From Sphingobium sp. DEHP117 (GTDB lineage: Bacteria > Pseudomonadota > Alphaproteobacteria > Sphingomonadales > Sphingomonadaceae): a stretch of DNA of 64,000 nucleotides. Location: positions 411,001 to 475,000 of the forward strand of contig NZ_JAPFBJ010000002.1 in assembly GCF_030867385.1 (NCBI RefSeq), read 5' to 3'. Every line of letters begins with the position of its first letter. Within the stretch, counting starts at the first letter, position 1. The position numbers and the translations under genes are program-made. This document shows, in pieces, positions 1-8,127 of the stretch. The notes under the pieces are model-generated. The model made no database searches. It was given only the letters and a program-made list of their open reading frames with translations, and had not been told where the DNA came from.

Positions 1-194
1 TGGTGCTGTTCCGCCACGGCGCCCTGCTCTCGGGGGGCGACACGCTGACGCTCGACCAGACTCAGCTGCTGGTGGAAGCGGCGCTCGACGAATGTGAGCG
101 TTTCTATCCTGTGTTCCAGTTCGTGCTGTGGGGCGGCAAGACCCCGGCCGAGGCGATTGCCGCCAGCATGATCGAAACCCGCGGCGAGGCGTGA
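1..194 (+). CDS. YbjN-like protein, 3' end only (5' truncated by window edge)
   Basis: Only the last 60-odd codons are present; the gene enters from the left edge and stops with TGA at 192-194, 10 bases before proC. The visible tail has the acidic helix DECERFYPVFQFVLWGGK and a short alanine-rich end, which resembles the C-terminus of the YbjN / type III secretion chaperone-like proteins that often precede proC in sphingomonads. That assignment rests on remembered context and a short motif. The short gap and shared strand suggest co-transcription with proC. Its exact role is unknown. Confidence 0.6.
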   Translation, partial: VLFRHGALLSGGDTLTLDQTQLLVEAALDECERFYPVFQFVLWGGKTPAEAIAASMIETRGEA

Positions 195-204
195 AGCGCG
201 GCTT

Positions 205-1035
205 ATGACGCTGAACTCTTTCAATCGCCCTCTGGTGATGATCGGCTGCGGCAACATGGCCGGGGCGATACTGGCTCGCTGGCTCGGCGCGGGATTGAGC
301 GCGGCAAGCGTGACGGTGGTAGATCCCGGCCGGACCGCGCCCCCTTCAGATGGCATAACCTTGTTACCTGCGCTGCCGCCCACCCTGCCAGCGCGCGCTG
401 TGATCATGCTCGGCGTAAAGCCACAGTCGCTGCCCGATATCGCGCCTGCACTGGCGCCACTGCTGGACCAGGGGCACCTCGTCATCTCCATGCTGGCGGG
501 TGTGACAACCGTGGGTCTGCGCAGCGCTCTGGGCAAGGCCGCCGATCTGGTACGCATCATGCCCAATACCCCTGCGGCGCTGGGAAAAGGTGTGGTGGCG
601 CTCTATGCCGACGCGCGAACGGATGCCACCGTGGTGGATGAAGCCTCGCACATGCTTGCTCCGCTTGGGCTGGTGGAGCGTATAGCGGACGAGGCGCAGC
701 TCAACCTCATCACGGCGCTGACCGGCTGCGGCCCCGCTTTCGTGTTTCGGTTTATCGATGCACTCGCGCAGGCCGCGACGGCACTGGGGCTGGAGCCGGA
801 TCAGTCTGCACGGCTCGCGTTGGCGACGGTCGAGGGCGCGAGCGCGCTAGCCGCCCAGGCCAATGAAGACCCCGCCATTCTTGCCGACAAGGTGGCGAGC
901 AAGGGCGGAATGACCCGCGAGGGGCTGGATGTCATGGATGAGGAAGGCCGCCTGATTGCGTTGCTGGGCGACACGCTGCGCGCCGCGCGCGACCGTGGCG
1001 AGGCGCTGGAACGGCTGGCGGCTGCGTCCGGATAA
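205..1035 (+). CDS. proC: Pyrroline-5-carboxylate reductase
   Basis: ProC reduces 1-pyrroline-5-carboxylate to L-proline with NAD(P)H, the last step of proline synthesis in the cytosol. The 276-residue product has the usual family length. An N-terminal Rossmann fold opens with IGCGNMAGA near residues 13-21. The conserved substrate region RIMPNTPA lies near 117-124. The C-terminal dimerisation half carries ALTGCGPAF near 170 and the signature SKGGMTREGLDVM near 233. The ATG at 205 follows the upstream stop by 10 bases. The stop codon abuts the stop of the convergent marR gene with no gap. Confidence 0.95.
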   Translation: MTLNSFNRPLVMIGCGNMAGAILARWLGAGLSAASVTVVDPGRTAPPSDGITLLPALPPTLPARAVIMLGVKPQSLPDIAPALAPLLDQGHLVISMLAGVTTVGLRSALGKAADLVRIMPNTPAALGKGVVALYADARTDATVVDEASHMLAPLGLVERIADEAQLNLITALTGCGPAFVFRFIDALAQAATALGLEPDQSARLALATVEGASALAAQANEDPAILADKVASKGGMTREGLDVMDEEGRLIALLGDTLRAARDRGEALERLAAASG

Positions 1036-1566
1036 TCAGCCGCGCAGGCCGAACACCATCTTGCGGTCTTCGGGCGGGATCAGCCCCTCCAGTACCTGCC
1101 AGAACCCGCTGACGGACCCCTGCCCCGCCTGAACATAGGCCGCCGCCATCTTGCCGCGCAAAGCCTCGAACAGGCTGGCTTCGAGCTTCGCGCCTTCTGC
1201 CGTCAGGCGCAGCTGCTTCTGCCTGCGGTCGCGATCCCCGGGCTTTGTTTCCACCAGCCCGCGCTCGATCAGGTCGTTGAGCACCCGGCCCAGCGACTGC
1301 TTGGTAATCGCAAGCAGCGCCAACAGCTCGCTCACGATCAGGTCTGGCTGGCGGGCGATAAAGTATAGCGCACGATGATGCGCCCGGCCCAACCCCTGCT
1401 GGCCCAGATCGTCGTCGATCGCGCGCGTCATGCGCGTGTAGCCGAAATAGAGCAGCTCTATCCCACGGCGAATTTCATCCTCGCGCAGGAACAGGGGCGA
1501 TGCGGTTGATCCGGTCGGGGCCATGCGCCTTGTGTTGGCGGCTTTGAGCGGCGTTGGCAAGGGCAT
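1036..1566 (-). CDS. MarR family winged-helix transcriptional regulator
   Basis: A 176-residue product with a MarR-type winged helix. The central part contains ALYFIARQPDLIVSELLALL, then KQSLGRVLNDLIERGLV (recognition helix) and the basic wing GDRDRRQKQLRL, followed by a C-terminal dimerisation helix. Such proteins bind palindromic promoters and respond to small ligands; target and ligand cannot be read here. The first 14 or so residues look non-conserved, so an internal ATG at 1524 is an alternative start. Its stop directly abuts that of proC, so the two genes are convergent. The tRNA-Gln gene lies upstream on the other strand. Confidence 0.88.
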   Translation of the reverse strand: MPLPTPLKAANTRRMAPTGSTASPLFLREDEIRRGIELLYFGYTRMTRAIDDDLGQQGLGRAHHRALYFIARQPDLIVSELLALLAITKQSLGRVLNDLIERGLVETKPGDRDRRQKQLRLTAEGAKLEASLFEALRGKMAAAYVQAGQGSVSGFWQVLEGLIPPEDRKMVFGLRG

Positions 1567-1657
1567 GCGTGCAGGCGGTCATGCCGCCGCAAAACCCTAT
1601 TCCCTTTCGCGCGCCAGCCGTTATATGCCGCTGTCTCGGCGCCGGGCATCCGGCCTT

Positions 1658-1732
1658 TGGGGCGTAGCCAAGCGGTAAGGCAGCGGTTTTTGGTACCGCC
1701 ATGCGCAGGTTCGAATCCTGCCGCCCCAGCCA
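1658..1732 (+). tRNA. tRNA-Gln (anticodon TTG)
   Basis: A complete cloverleaf can be drawn. The acceptor arm TGGGGCG (1658-1664) pairs with CGCCCCA (1722-1728), followed by discriminator G and an encoded CCA (1730-1732). The anticodon stem GCGGT/ACCGC (1683-1687/1695-1699) encloses the loop TTTTGGT, giving anticodon TTG at 1690-1692. The T arm contains GGTTCGAATCC. The 75-nt length, the U1-A72 pair and the anticodon fit bacterial tRNA-Gln. Confidence 0.97.
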
Positions 1733-1762
1733 GACCTTTCTACCTGGGGTTCCACAGAGTGG

Positions 1763-2632
1763 TTAATCCATCTCAAGCACGCGGCGCGCCTGCTTGAGAT
1801 GAGGGAAGTCGATCATCTTGCCGTCCAGCTGGAGTGCCCCTGAACCGGGATTTTCCGCAAAGGCGGCAACAACCCGGCGGGCAAAGGCCAGTTCCTCCTC
1901 GCTGGGCGCGAAGGCGGCCTCGATTATATCGACTTGGGCCGGATGGATCGCCATCATACCGGTAAAGCCATCGCGGCGGCCGCGTGCGGCATAGGCGGCC
2001 AGCGCGTCGAGATCACGGAAGTTGGGGAACACCGTCTCGATCGGCGCAACATCGGCGGCCGCCGCGCCGAAGAGCGTGAGGGCGCGGGCGATTTCATAGG
2101 GCGGGGTAAAGCTGCCGTCCGCTTCACGCGAACCCGACGCACCGATGGCGGCAGGCAGATCCTCCGCGCCCCAGGTCAGGCCGACCAGCCGGTCCGTCAC
2201 GCCACCATAGCTGCCCAGCAGAAACATCGCAGCGGGGGTCTCCGTTGCGATCGGCAGGATGGCGATCTGGCCGGGGGGCAGCCCCGCCTGCGCCTCCAGC
2301 CTTGCGATGCGCTGCTCCAGCTCAGCGAGCGCGGCGCCGCCCTCCGCCTTTGGAAAGACGATGCCGTCTGGCGCGGCGGGGATCACGGTGGCGAGGTCGT
2401 CGTCGGTCAGGCCACTGTCCAGCGGGTTGACGCGCACAAACAGCTTCTTGGGTCCCCGCTTCGCCGTGCCGAGAAATTCGGCTACCATATTGCGGGCATC
2501 GACCTTGCGGGCATGGGCTACCGCATCCTCGAGATCCAGAATCAGCGCGCGGGCAGCCGTACCCATCGCCTTCGCCATGCGCTCTGGCCGGTCGCCGGGG
2601 ACGAACAGCAGCGATCGTAGGTTCATCTTCAT
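1763..2632 (-). CDS. CoA ester lyase (HpcH/HpaI aldolase, CitE-like)
   Basis: A 289-residue TIM-barrel lyase of the CitE / malyl-CoA lyase family, which cleaves or forms C-C bonds in acyl-CoA thioesters using Mg2+. Diagnostic segments are RSLLFVPGDRPERM at the N-terminus, ILDLEDAVA near 30, FVRVNPLDSG (CoA binding) near 62, PKAEG, LPIATETPAA near 128 (metal ligand Glu) and WGAEDL near 155. GFTGMMAIHPAQV lies near the C-terminus. The start is set by coupling: ATG at 2632-2630 overlaps the TGA that ends a decayed maoC reading frame just upstream, and AAAGAG lies 8 bases before it. Pairing of a CitE lyase with a MaoC hydratase suggests a malyl-CoA or methylmalyl-CoA type reaction; the substrate is inferred. 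Confidence 0.88.
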   Translation of the reverse strand: MKMNLRSLLFVPGDRPERMAKAMGTAARALILDLEDAVAHARKVDARNMVAEFLGTAKRGPKKLFVRVNPLDSGLTDDDLATVIPAAPDGIVFPKAEGGAALAELEQRIARLEAQAGLPPGQIAILPIATETPAAMFLLGSYGGVTDRLVGLTWGAEDLPAAIGASGSREADGSFTPPYEIARALTLFGAAAADVAPIETVFPNFRDLDALAAYAARGRRDGFTGMMAIHPAQVDIIEAAFAPSEEELAFARRVVAAFAENPGSGALQLDGKMIDFPHLKQARRVLEMD

Positions 2633-2829
2633 ACCGCTCTCTTTCGCAGCAGGGCCATGCGCAGGCAAGAGCAGACTTCCTCGTTGCGTCGGTTGCGGGC
2701 GCGGTGAGTGACGGTGACGACGCCCGTTCCGGGCCCGGATTTTGACGGACCGATAAAGACCGGCTGGGGCATGACCAGCCGATCATACCCCAGATTCGCC
2801 ATCAGCGTGTCCAGCGTCTTGTTACAGGT
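2629..2829 (-). pseudogene. Remnant of a MaoC-family dehydratase (5' and internal deletions)
   Basis: Reading the minus strand between recQ and the CitE gene gives an open frame with LDTLMANLGYDRLVMPQP, then VFIG, then a jump to TGVVTVTHRARNRRNEEVC and the tail ALLRKRAV, ending in TGA at 2631-2629. These are the C-terminal landmarks of a MaoC hot-dog hydratase. The catalytic N-terminal part (roughly 90 residues) is absent, because similarity begins about where recQ ends at 2831. About 12-15 residues expected after FIG also appear deleted in frame. An ATG at 2802 could still express 57 residues, but they lack the catalytic Asp/His loop. The stop overlaps the lyase start (ATGA), the relic of a hydratase-lyase operon. 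Identification is from remembered family motifs. Confidence 0.72.
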
Positions 2830-2830
2830 C

Positions 2831-4591
2831 TTAAAATGCGGCGATCACTTCCAGAAACGCCTGTCCATAGGCCAAGCGCTTGCGCTCGCCTATGCCCGAT
2901 ATGGTCGCCAGCTCGCTGAGTGAGCGCGGCCTGCGCTCCGCCATTTCGCGCAACGTGCTGTCATGGAAAATCACATAGGGGGGAACCCCGGCCTCCAAGG
3001 CAAGCTCGCGCCGCCGCGCCCGCAGCGCCTCGAACAGCGGGTCTCCAACCGGATTGGCCTTGTCCTGCCGCCGCCCGCGCTTTTGCCGCGCCGGCGGCAG
3101 GATCAGCGGCATCTCCGCCTCGCCGCGCAGGAACGGCCGCGCTTCCGGGCCGAGCATCAGCCCCCCATGGTCCGTGGTCTCGAGCGCGTTGCGCACCATC
3201 AGCGCGCGGGCGACCGGCTTCAACAGCGCCGCTTCCGCGCTGTCGGCGATGCCGAACACGGACAGCCGATCATGCCCGCGTTGCGTGATGCGATCATTAT
3301 GCTGGCCGGTCAGCACCGCCTCGATATGGCCAAGGCCATAGCTCTGCCCGGTGCGATAGACGGCCGAGAGCAGCTTTTGCGCGGCCAACCGGGCATCGAC
3401 CGTAGCGGGCGGGGCGAGGCAGTTGTCACAATTGCCGCAAGTGGATGGTGGGTTCTCCCCGAAATGCCGCAACAGCACAGCCCGCCTGCATCCACCCGTT
3501 TCGACCAGTGCGCCCAGAGCGGTAATGCGGGCGCGCTCGCCCTGCTGGCGCGCGGGTTCGACCTCGGCCACGCGCTGGCGGGCGCGGATGAAATCCTCCG
3601 CACCCCACAGCAACGTCGCAACCGCCGGATCGCCATCGCGTCCCGCTCGCCCGCTTTCCTGATAATAGCCCTCTATCGACTTGGGCAGACCGGCATGGAC
3701 GACGAAGCGGACGTCCGGCTTGTCTATGCCCATGCCGAACGCGACGGTGGCGGCCATCACCATGTCCTCGCTGGCGATGAAGGCGGCCTGATTGGCAGCG
3801 CGGACCTCCGGGGCAAGGCCGGCATGATAGGGCAGCACCCTTCTGCCCTTGCCGCCCAGCGCGTCGGCCAGCTTTTCGGTGGCGGCGCGGGTCTGCGCAT
3901 AGACGATGCCGGGGCCGGGGTTGCTCGCCAGCACATCGCCCAGCTGACCCATCAGGCCATCGCGCGGGCGGACCTCATAGCGGATGTTGGGTCGATCGAA
4001 TCCGGAAACGATCAGCCCTTCTGGCGGAATCCCGAGCTGGGTCAATATGTCGGCCCGCGTATGCGCGTCTGCGGTGGCGGTGAGCGCAAGGCGGGGCACA
4101 TCGGCGAACGCATCGAGCAGGGGGCGGAGCAGCCGGTAATCGGGCCGGAAATCATGGCCCCATTCGGACACGCAATGCGCCTCGTCGATAGCGAAGAGAC
4201 AGATGCGCGCCCGCTCCAGCAGTGCGCGGAACCCGTCTCCACTCGCCCGCTCTGGCGCGACATAGAGCAGATCCAGCCCTCCCGCTAGCAGCCGGTCCTG
4301 CGTCTCGCGCCAGTCGGTATCGACTGACGTCAGGCTAGCGGCGCGGATGCCGAGCGCACGGGCAGCACGCAGCTGATCGTGCATCAGTGCGATGAGCGGC
4401 GATACGACAACGCAACAGCCCTCCAGCGCCACGGCCGGCAGCTGATAACAGAGCGATTTGCCTGCACCCGTCGGCATGATCGCCAGCGTGGGCACCCCGG
4501 CCAGCACGCGCGCGATTACCCGCTCCTGAACGCCGCGAAAGCTGGAAAAGCCGAAGACATCATGGAGAAGCGCACGGGCACGATCAGGCAT
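2831..4591 (-). CDS. recQ: ATP-dependent DNA helicase RecQ
   Basis: RecQ is a 3'-5' superfamily 2 helicase used in recombination and fork repair. In this 586-residue protein the Walker A motif TGAGKS lies at 41-46, with the RecQ signature CYQLPA after it. The DEAH box and aromatic loop DEAHCVSEWGHDFRPDYR follow near 137. Helicase motif VI is seen as YYQESGRAGRDG. The RQC zinc site carries a Cys pattern around CRRAVLL and CGNCDNC near 360-385. A C-terminal HRDC domain ends the protein (ATISGIGERKRLAYG). Length is typical. It sits directly upstream of the maoC relic on the same strand, and its 3' end may mark a deletion junction. Confidence 0.95.
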   Translation of the reverse strand: MPDRARALLHDVFGFSSFRGVQERVIARVLAGVPTLAIMPTGAGKSLCYQLPAVALEGCCVVVSPLIALMHDQLRAARALGIRAASLTSVDTDWRETQDRLLAGGLDLLYVAPERASGDGFRALLERARICLFAIDEAHCVSEWGHDFRPDYRLLRPLLDAFADVPRLALTATADAHTRADILTQLGIPPEGLIVSGFDRPNIRYEVRPRDGLMGQLGDVLASNPGPGIVYAQTRAATEKLADALGGKGRRVLPYHAGLAPEVRAANQAAFIASEDMVMAATVAFGMGIDKPDVRFVVHAGLPKSIEGYYQESGRAGRDGDPAVATLLWGAEDFIRARQRVAEVEPARQQGERARITALGALVETGGCRRAVLLRHFGENPPSTCGNCDNCLAPPATVDARLAAQKLLSAVYRTGQSYGLGHIEAVLTGQHNDRITQRGHDRLSVFGIADSAEAALLKPVARALMVRNALETTDHGGLMLGPEARPFLRGEAEMPLILPPARQKRGRRQDKANPVGDPLFEALRARRRELALEAGVPPYVIFHDSTLREMAERRPRSLSELATISGIGERKRLAYGQAFLEVIAAF

Positions 4592-4728
4592 GCCGAGGGC
4601 TATAGGGACAGCGCCGCGCGGGCGAAAGCCTTTCGAGCGCCCGCTGTCGCATCTCGCCCCCGGCTCAGGCCAGAGGTCGGGAGCGCGAGGCTCCGGGCGA
4701 AGGGATTATCTCCCCGCCCGGAGCCAGC

Positions 4729-4836
4729 CTAGAGCATCGTGCGCAAAAGTGGGAACCGGTTTTGCGCCAAAACGATGCGGTAAAACAAAAACTTAAAGCG
4801 CGCTGACCGATCCAGATTTAACGCAGCGCGCTCTAG
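4729..4836. repeat. Structured intergenic repeat, family 1, copy 1
   Basis: A 108-bp element between the serA stop and the recQ start. It is bounded by inverted CTAGAGC ... GCTCTAG. Its left half folds as GCATCGT / ACGATGC around GCGCAAAA / TTTTGCGC with the loop sequence GTGGGAACCGG. Its right half holds two copies of the self-complementary AGCGCGCT. A homologous copy with compensated stem changes lies at 43988-44116. Short repeats containing GGGAACCGGTTTT are, from memory, widespread in alphaproteobacterial intergenic regions. No protein is encoded. Confidence 0.8.
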
Positions 4837-4838
4837 CT

Positions 4839-6416
4839 TCAGAACTTCAGCGCCTTGGCGCGCTTCACACCGGGCAGCTTGCAGATAGTGTCCAGCACAG
4901 CCTGCGGAATGGCGTCGTCCACGGACAACAGCAGCACCGCCTCACCCCCCGCCGAGCGGCGGCCGAGGTTGAACGTGCCGATGTTGATCCCCGCCTCGCC
5001 CAGCGCCGTGCCGACGCGGCCGATGAAGCCGGGCGTATCCTCGTTGACGATGTAGAGCATGTGGCCTTCCAGCTCCGCCTCGACGCCGATGCCGAACATT
5101 TCGACCAGGCGCGCCGCGCTGTTGCCGAACAGCGTACCGGCGACTGAGCGTGCACCCTGGCTTGTGTCCACGGTGACGCGCACCAGCGTGTGATAATCGC
5201 CCTCGCGGTCATGCCGCACTTCGCGCACGTCAAGCCCGCGCTCACGCGCCAGATAGGGCGCGTTGACCATGTTCACCGTGTCGGAATAGCGACGCATGAA
5301 GCCCGAAAGCACCGCGCCGGTGATCGGCTTGATGTTGAGCTCGGCGGCAGCACCTTCCACCTCAATCGCGATATTGTCGAGGTCGTCCGCCGCGAGCTGG
5401 CCCACAAGGCTGCCCAGCTTCTCGGCCAGCGCCATATAGGGCTTGAGCTTGGGCGCTTCCTCGGCAGAGAGCGAAGGCATGTTGAGCGCATTGGTGACGC
5501 CGCCGGTCATCAGATAGTCGGACAGCTGCTCCGCCACCTGAAGCGCGACATTGACCTGCGCCTCGCTTGTGGAGGCGCCGAGATGCGGGGTCGAGATGAA
5601 ATTCGGCGTGCCGAACAGCGGGCTTTCCTTGGCGGGTTCGGTCTGGAACACATCCAATGCCGCGCCCGCGACATGGCCGCTGTCCAGCGCTTCCTTCAAT
5701 GCCGCCTCGTCGATCAGGCCGCCACGCGCGCAGTTGATGATCCGCACGCCCTTCTTGGTCTTGGCGAGGTTTTCCTTGCTCAGGATGTTGCGCGTCTGGT
5801 CGGTCAGCGGCGTGTGCAGCGTGATGAAGTCCGCGCGGGCGAGCAGAGTGTCAAGGTCCGCCTTTTCGACGCCCATCTCCACCGCGCGCTCGGGCGTCAG
5901 GAACGGATCGAACGCCACGACCTTCATCTTGAGGCCGAGGGCGCGGCTGGCGACGATGCTGCCGATATTGCCTGCGCCGATCAGGCCCAGCGTCTTGCCG
6001 GTGACTTCCACGCCCATAAAGTCGTTCTTCGGCCATTTGCCCGCCTGCGTCTGGGCATTGGCTTCGGGGATCTGGCGGGCAAGCGCGAACATCAGCGCGA
6101 TGGCGTGCTCTGCCGTGGTGATCGAGTTGCCGAACGGCGTGTTCATCACCACCACGCCCTTGGACGACGCATAAGGGATATCGACATTGTCCACGCCGAT
6201 GCCGGCGCGGCCGATGACCTTGAGGTTGGTGGCCGCGTCAAGAATTTCCGCCGTCACCTTGGTCGAGCTGCGGATGGCGAGGCCGTCATACTGGCCTATC
6301 ATCGCCTTGAGTTCTTCCGGCGTCTTGCCGGTGATGACGTCCACTTCGACACCGCGGTCGCGAAAGATCTGCGCGGCCTGCGGGTCCATCTTGTCCGAAA
6401 TAAGTACCTTGGGCAT
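4839..6416 (-). CDS. serA: D-3-phosphoglycerate dehydrogenase
   Basis: SerA oxidises 3-phosphoglycerate to 3-phosphohydroxypyruvate with NAD+, the first committed step of serine synthesis. The 525-residue product is the long type. An N-terminal substrate domain is followed by a Rossmann fold with GLIGAGNIGS near 145, the catalytic Arg region NCARGGLIDE near 228 and the catalytic His in PHLGASTSEA near 280. An intervening allosteric domain and a C-terminal ACT domain (from about 455; NEDTPGFIGRVGTALGEAGI) follow. The ACT domain implies possible serine feedback. It lies downstream of serC on the same strand, separated by a REP-like inverted repeat. Confidence 0.96.
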   Translation of the reverse strand: MPKVLISDKMDPQAAQIFRDRGVEVDVITGKTPEELKAMIGQYDGLAIRSSTKVTAEILDAATNLKVIGRAGIGVDNVDIPYASSKGVVVMNTPFGNSITTAEHAIALMFALARQIPEANAQTQAGKWPKNDFMGVEVTGKTLGLIGAGNIGSIVASRALGLKMKVVAFDPFLTPERAVEMGVEKADLDTLLARADFITLHTPLTDQTRNILSKENLAKTKKGVRIINCARGGLIDEAALKEALDSGHVAGAALDVFQTEPAKESPLFGTPNFISTPHLGASTSEAQVNVALQVAEQLSDYLMTGGVTNALNMPSLSAEEAPKLKPYMALAEKLGSLVGQLAADDLDNIAIEVEGAAAELNIKPITGAVLSGFMRRYSDTVNMVNAPYLARERGLDVREVRHDREGDYHTLVRVTVDTSQGARSVAGTLFGNSAARLVEMFGIGVEAELEGHMLYIVNEDTPGFIGRVGTALGEAGINIGTFNLGRRSAGGEAVLLLSVDDAIPQAVLDTICKLPGVKRAKALKF

Positions 6417-6436
6417 GGGAATAATCCTTTGCTATT

Positions 6437-6520
6437 CGTCACCCCGAACTTGATCCGGGGTCCCACTTTCTCTGCGGGGAATGATTACAGCTGGACCCCG
6501 GCTCGCTGGCCGGGGTGACG
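6437..6520. repeat. REP-like inverted repeat between serC and serA
   Basis: Two 28-base arms, 6437-6464 and 6493-6520, are inverted copies of each other with a few mismatches. The outer ends CGTCACCCCG and CGGGGTGACG pair exactly, and the inner part is CCGGGGTCC / GGACCCCGG. The 28-base spacer encodes nothing recognisable. This is the common GTCACCCCG-type extragenic palindrome seen in sphingomonad genomes. It could stabilise or attenuate transcripts between serC and serA. Confidence 0.75.
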
Positions 6521-6525
6521 CCGGT

Positions 6526-7659
6526 TCAGGCAGCGACCTTGGTGGTCGCGTAGGCCCAGTCGAGCCAGGGGCCGAGCGCCTCGATATCGGCGGTGTCCAC
6601 CGTTGCGCCGCACCAGATGCGCAGGCCTGCCGGGGCATCGCGATAGCCCGCAACGTCATAGGCCGCGCCTTCCTTCTCCAGCGCGCCCGCCATTGCCTTG
6701 ATGAAGGCTTCGTCGGCGCCTTCCACCGTCAGGCAGACGGAGGTGGTGGAGCGGGTGGCGGGATCTGCGGCGAGATGGCCGAGCCAGCTGCGTTCGTCGA
6801 CGATCTTGCCCAGCGCCGCCGCATTGGCGTTGCTGCGGGCTTTCAGGCCTTCGAGGCCGCCGACCGACTTCGCCCATTCGAGCGCGAAGATCACGTCTTC
6901 CACAGCCAGCATCGACGGAGTGTTGATCGTCTCGCCCTTGAACACGCCCTCGGCGAGCTTGCCCTTGGACACGAGGCGGAAAACCTTGGGGAGCGGCCAG
7001 GCAGGAGTGTAATTCTCCAGCCGCTCCACCGCACGCGGCCCAAGAATGATGACGCCATGGCCGCCCTCGCCGCCCAGCACCTTCTGCCACGAGAAGGTCG
7101 TCACATCGAGCTTGTCCCATGGCATGTCATACGCGAACACCGCCGAGGTCGCATCGCAGAAGGACAGGCCCTCGCGGTCCGCCGCAATCCAGTCGCCATT
7201 GGGCACGCGCGCGCCGGATGTGGTGCCGTTCCAGGTGAACAGCACGTCGTTCGACCAGTCGACCGCGTTCAGATCCGGCACGCTGCCATAGTCGGCGCGC
7301 AGGATTGTGGGATCAAGCTTCAGCTGCTTGGCCGCATCGGTGACCCAACCTTCACCGAAGCTTTCCCATGCGAGGGTGGTGACGGGCTTTGCGCCCAGCA
7401 TCGTCCACATCGCCATCTCGAACGCGCCGGTATCGGAGCCGGGCACGATGCCGATGCGGTGCGTATCGGGCACCTGCAAGACCTCGCGCATCAGGTCGAT
7501 CGCGAGGCCGAGGCGCGCCTTGCCGATCTTCGCGCGATGCGAGCGGCCCAGCGATTCGGTGGCTAGTTTGGAGGCCTCCCAGCCCGGCGGCTTCGCGCAG
7601 GGGCCAGAGGAAAAATAGGGGCGCGCGGGCTTGGTGCCCGGCTTGGTAACGTCAGTCAT
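6526..7659 (-). CDS. serC: Phosphoserine transaminase
   Basis: SerC converts 3-phosphohydroxypyruvate and glutamate to O-phosphoserine with PLP, the second step of serine synthesis. The 377-residue product is the alphaproteobacterial subtype, seen in FSSGPCAKPPGW at the N-terminus, TWNGTTSG near 145 and the PLP lysine in SWQKVLGGEGGHG near 192. The chosen ATG at 7659 has AAGGAG nine bases upstream; a longer in-frame extension to 7782 runs through a terminator and is rejected. It precedes serA on the same strand, so two consecutive pathway steps are clustered. SerB is not in this window. Confidence 0.95.
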   Translation of the reverse strand: MTDVTKPGTKPARPYFSSGPCAKPPGWEASKLATESLGRSHRAKIGKARLGLAIDLMREVLQVPDTHRIGIVPGSDTGAFEMAMWTMLGAKPVTTLAWESFGEGWVTDAAKQLKLDPTILRADYGSVPDLNAVDWSNDVLFTWNGTTSGARVPNGDWIAADREGLSFCDATSAVFAYDMPWDKLDVTTFSWQKVLGGEGGHGVIILGPRAVERLENYTPAWPLPKVFRLVSKGKLAEGVFKGETINTPSMLAVEDVIFALEWAKSVGGLEGLKARSNANAAALGKIVDERSWLGHLAADPATRSTTSVCLTVEGADEAFIKAMAGALEKEGAAYDVAGYRDAPAGLRIWCGATVDTADIEALGPWLDWAYATTKVAA

Positions 7660-7743
7660 GTATTGCTTCTCCTTGCAGAGAGCACGCGCGGCGTTGGGAC
7701 CGCGTGGCCCGTCGGCGGCTCTAGCGGCTGCAAGGTTAATGTC

Positions 7744-7776
7744 AAATGAAAAGAGGCACCCGTAAGAGTGCCTCTT
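7744..7776 (-). terminator. Rho-independent terminator after the msrQ/PepSY genes
   Basis: The arms AAGAGGCAC (7751-7759) and GTGCCTCTT (7768-7776) form a 9-bp stem with an 8-base loop. Read on the minus strand the stem is followed by the T-rich TTCATTT. It lies 33 bases past the stop of the PepSY gene and before the serC leader, so it should end the msrQ/PepSY transcript. Confidence 0.75.
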
Positions 7777-7809
7777 ATGCAAGATAATGATTTATAAGGG
7801 TAAATCGGC

Positions 7810-8127
7810 TCAGGGTGCCTTGTACAACACCTGCCCGCGCCGAAGCACCAGCCGCTTTTCCAACGTCACCGGGTGCCAGAATGACTCCACCTTGTCCCCC
7901 TCGGGTGTGATGCCATAGACTTCGTAGCAGTCCTTGTTGGGATGCGCCTTGGTGATTTTCCACCCCTCTGCCGTCATCTTGGCTTTCAGCGTATCGAGCG
8001 ATTTCCAGTTCTCTTTCGGCCCGGCGTTGCAGGTGACATTGCCATGGGCAAGCGCTGTGCCGGAGGCGCATGCCAGCCCGGCGCCCATCAGAGCGGCGGC
8101 GAGACGGAGGGAGAGAGAAGCTTTCAT
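7810..8127 (-). CDS. PepSY-domain-like exported protein
   Basis: A 105-residue protein with a clear Sec signal peptide (basic MKASLSLRLAA, hydrophobic core, cleavage near ALA-HG at residue 27). The mature part, AEGWKITKAHPNKDCYEVYGITPEGDKVESF and then HPVTLEKRL, matches the small PepSY-like repeat: one alpha/beta unit with a conserved GCYEVY-type strand and a HPVTGE-like turn. Two cysteines (in VTCNAG and KDCYEV) could form a disulfide. ATG overlaps the msrQ stop as ATGA, so the two are translated together. A periplasmic partner role for the MsrQ-like haem protein is an inference. Confidence 0.75.
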   Translation of the reverse strand: MKASLSLRLAAALMGAGLACASGTALAHGNVTCNAGPKENWKSLDTLKAKMTAEGWKITKAHPNKDCYEVYGITPEGDKVESFWHPVTLEKRLVLRRGQVLYKAP

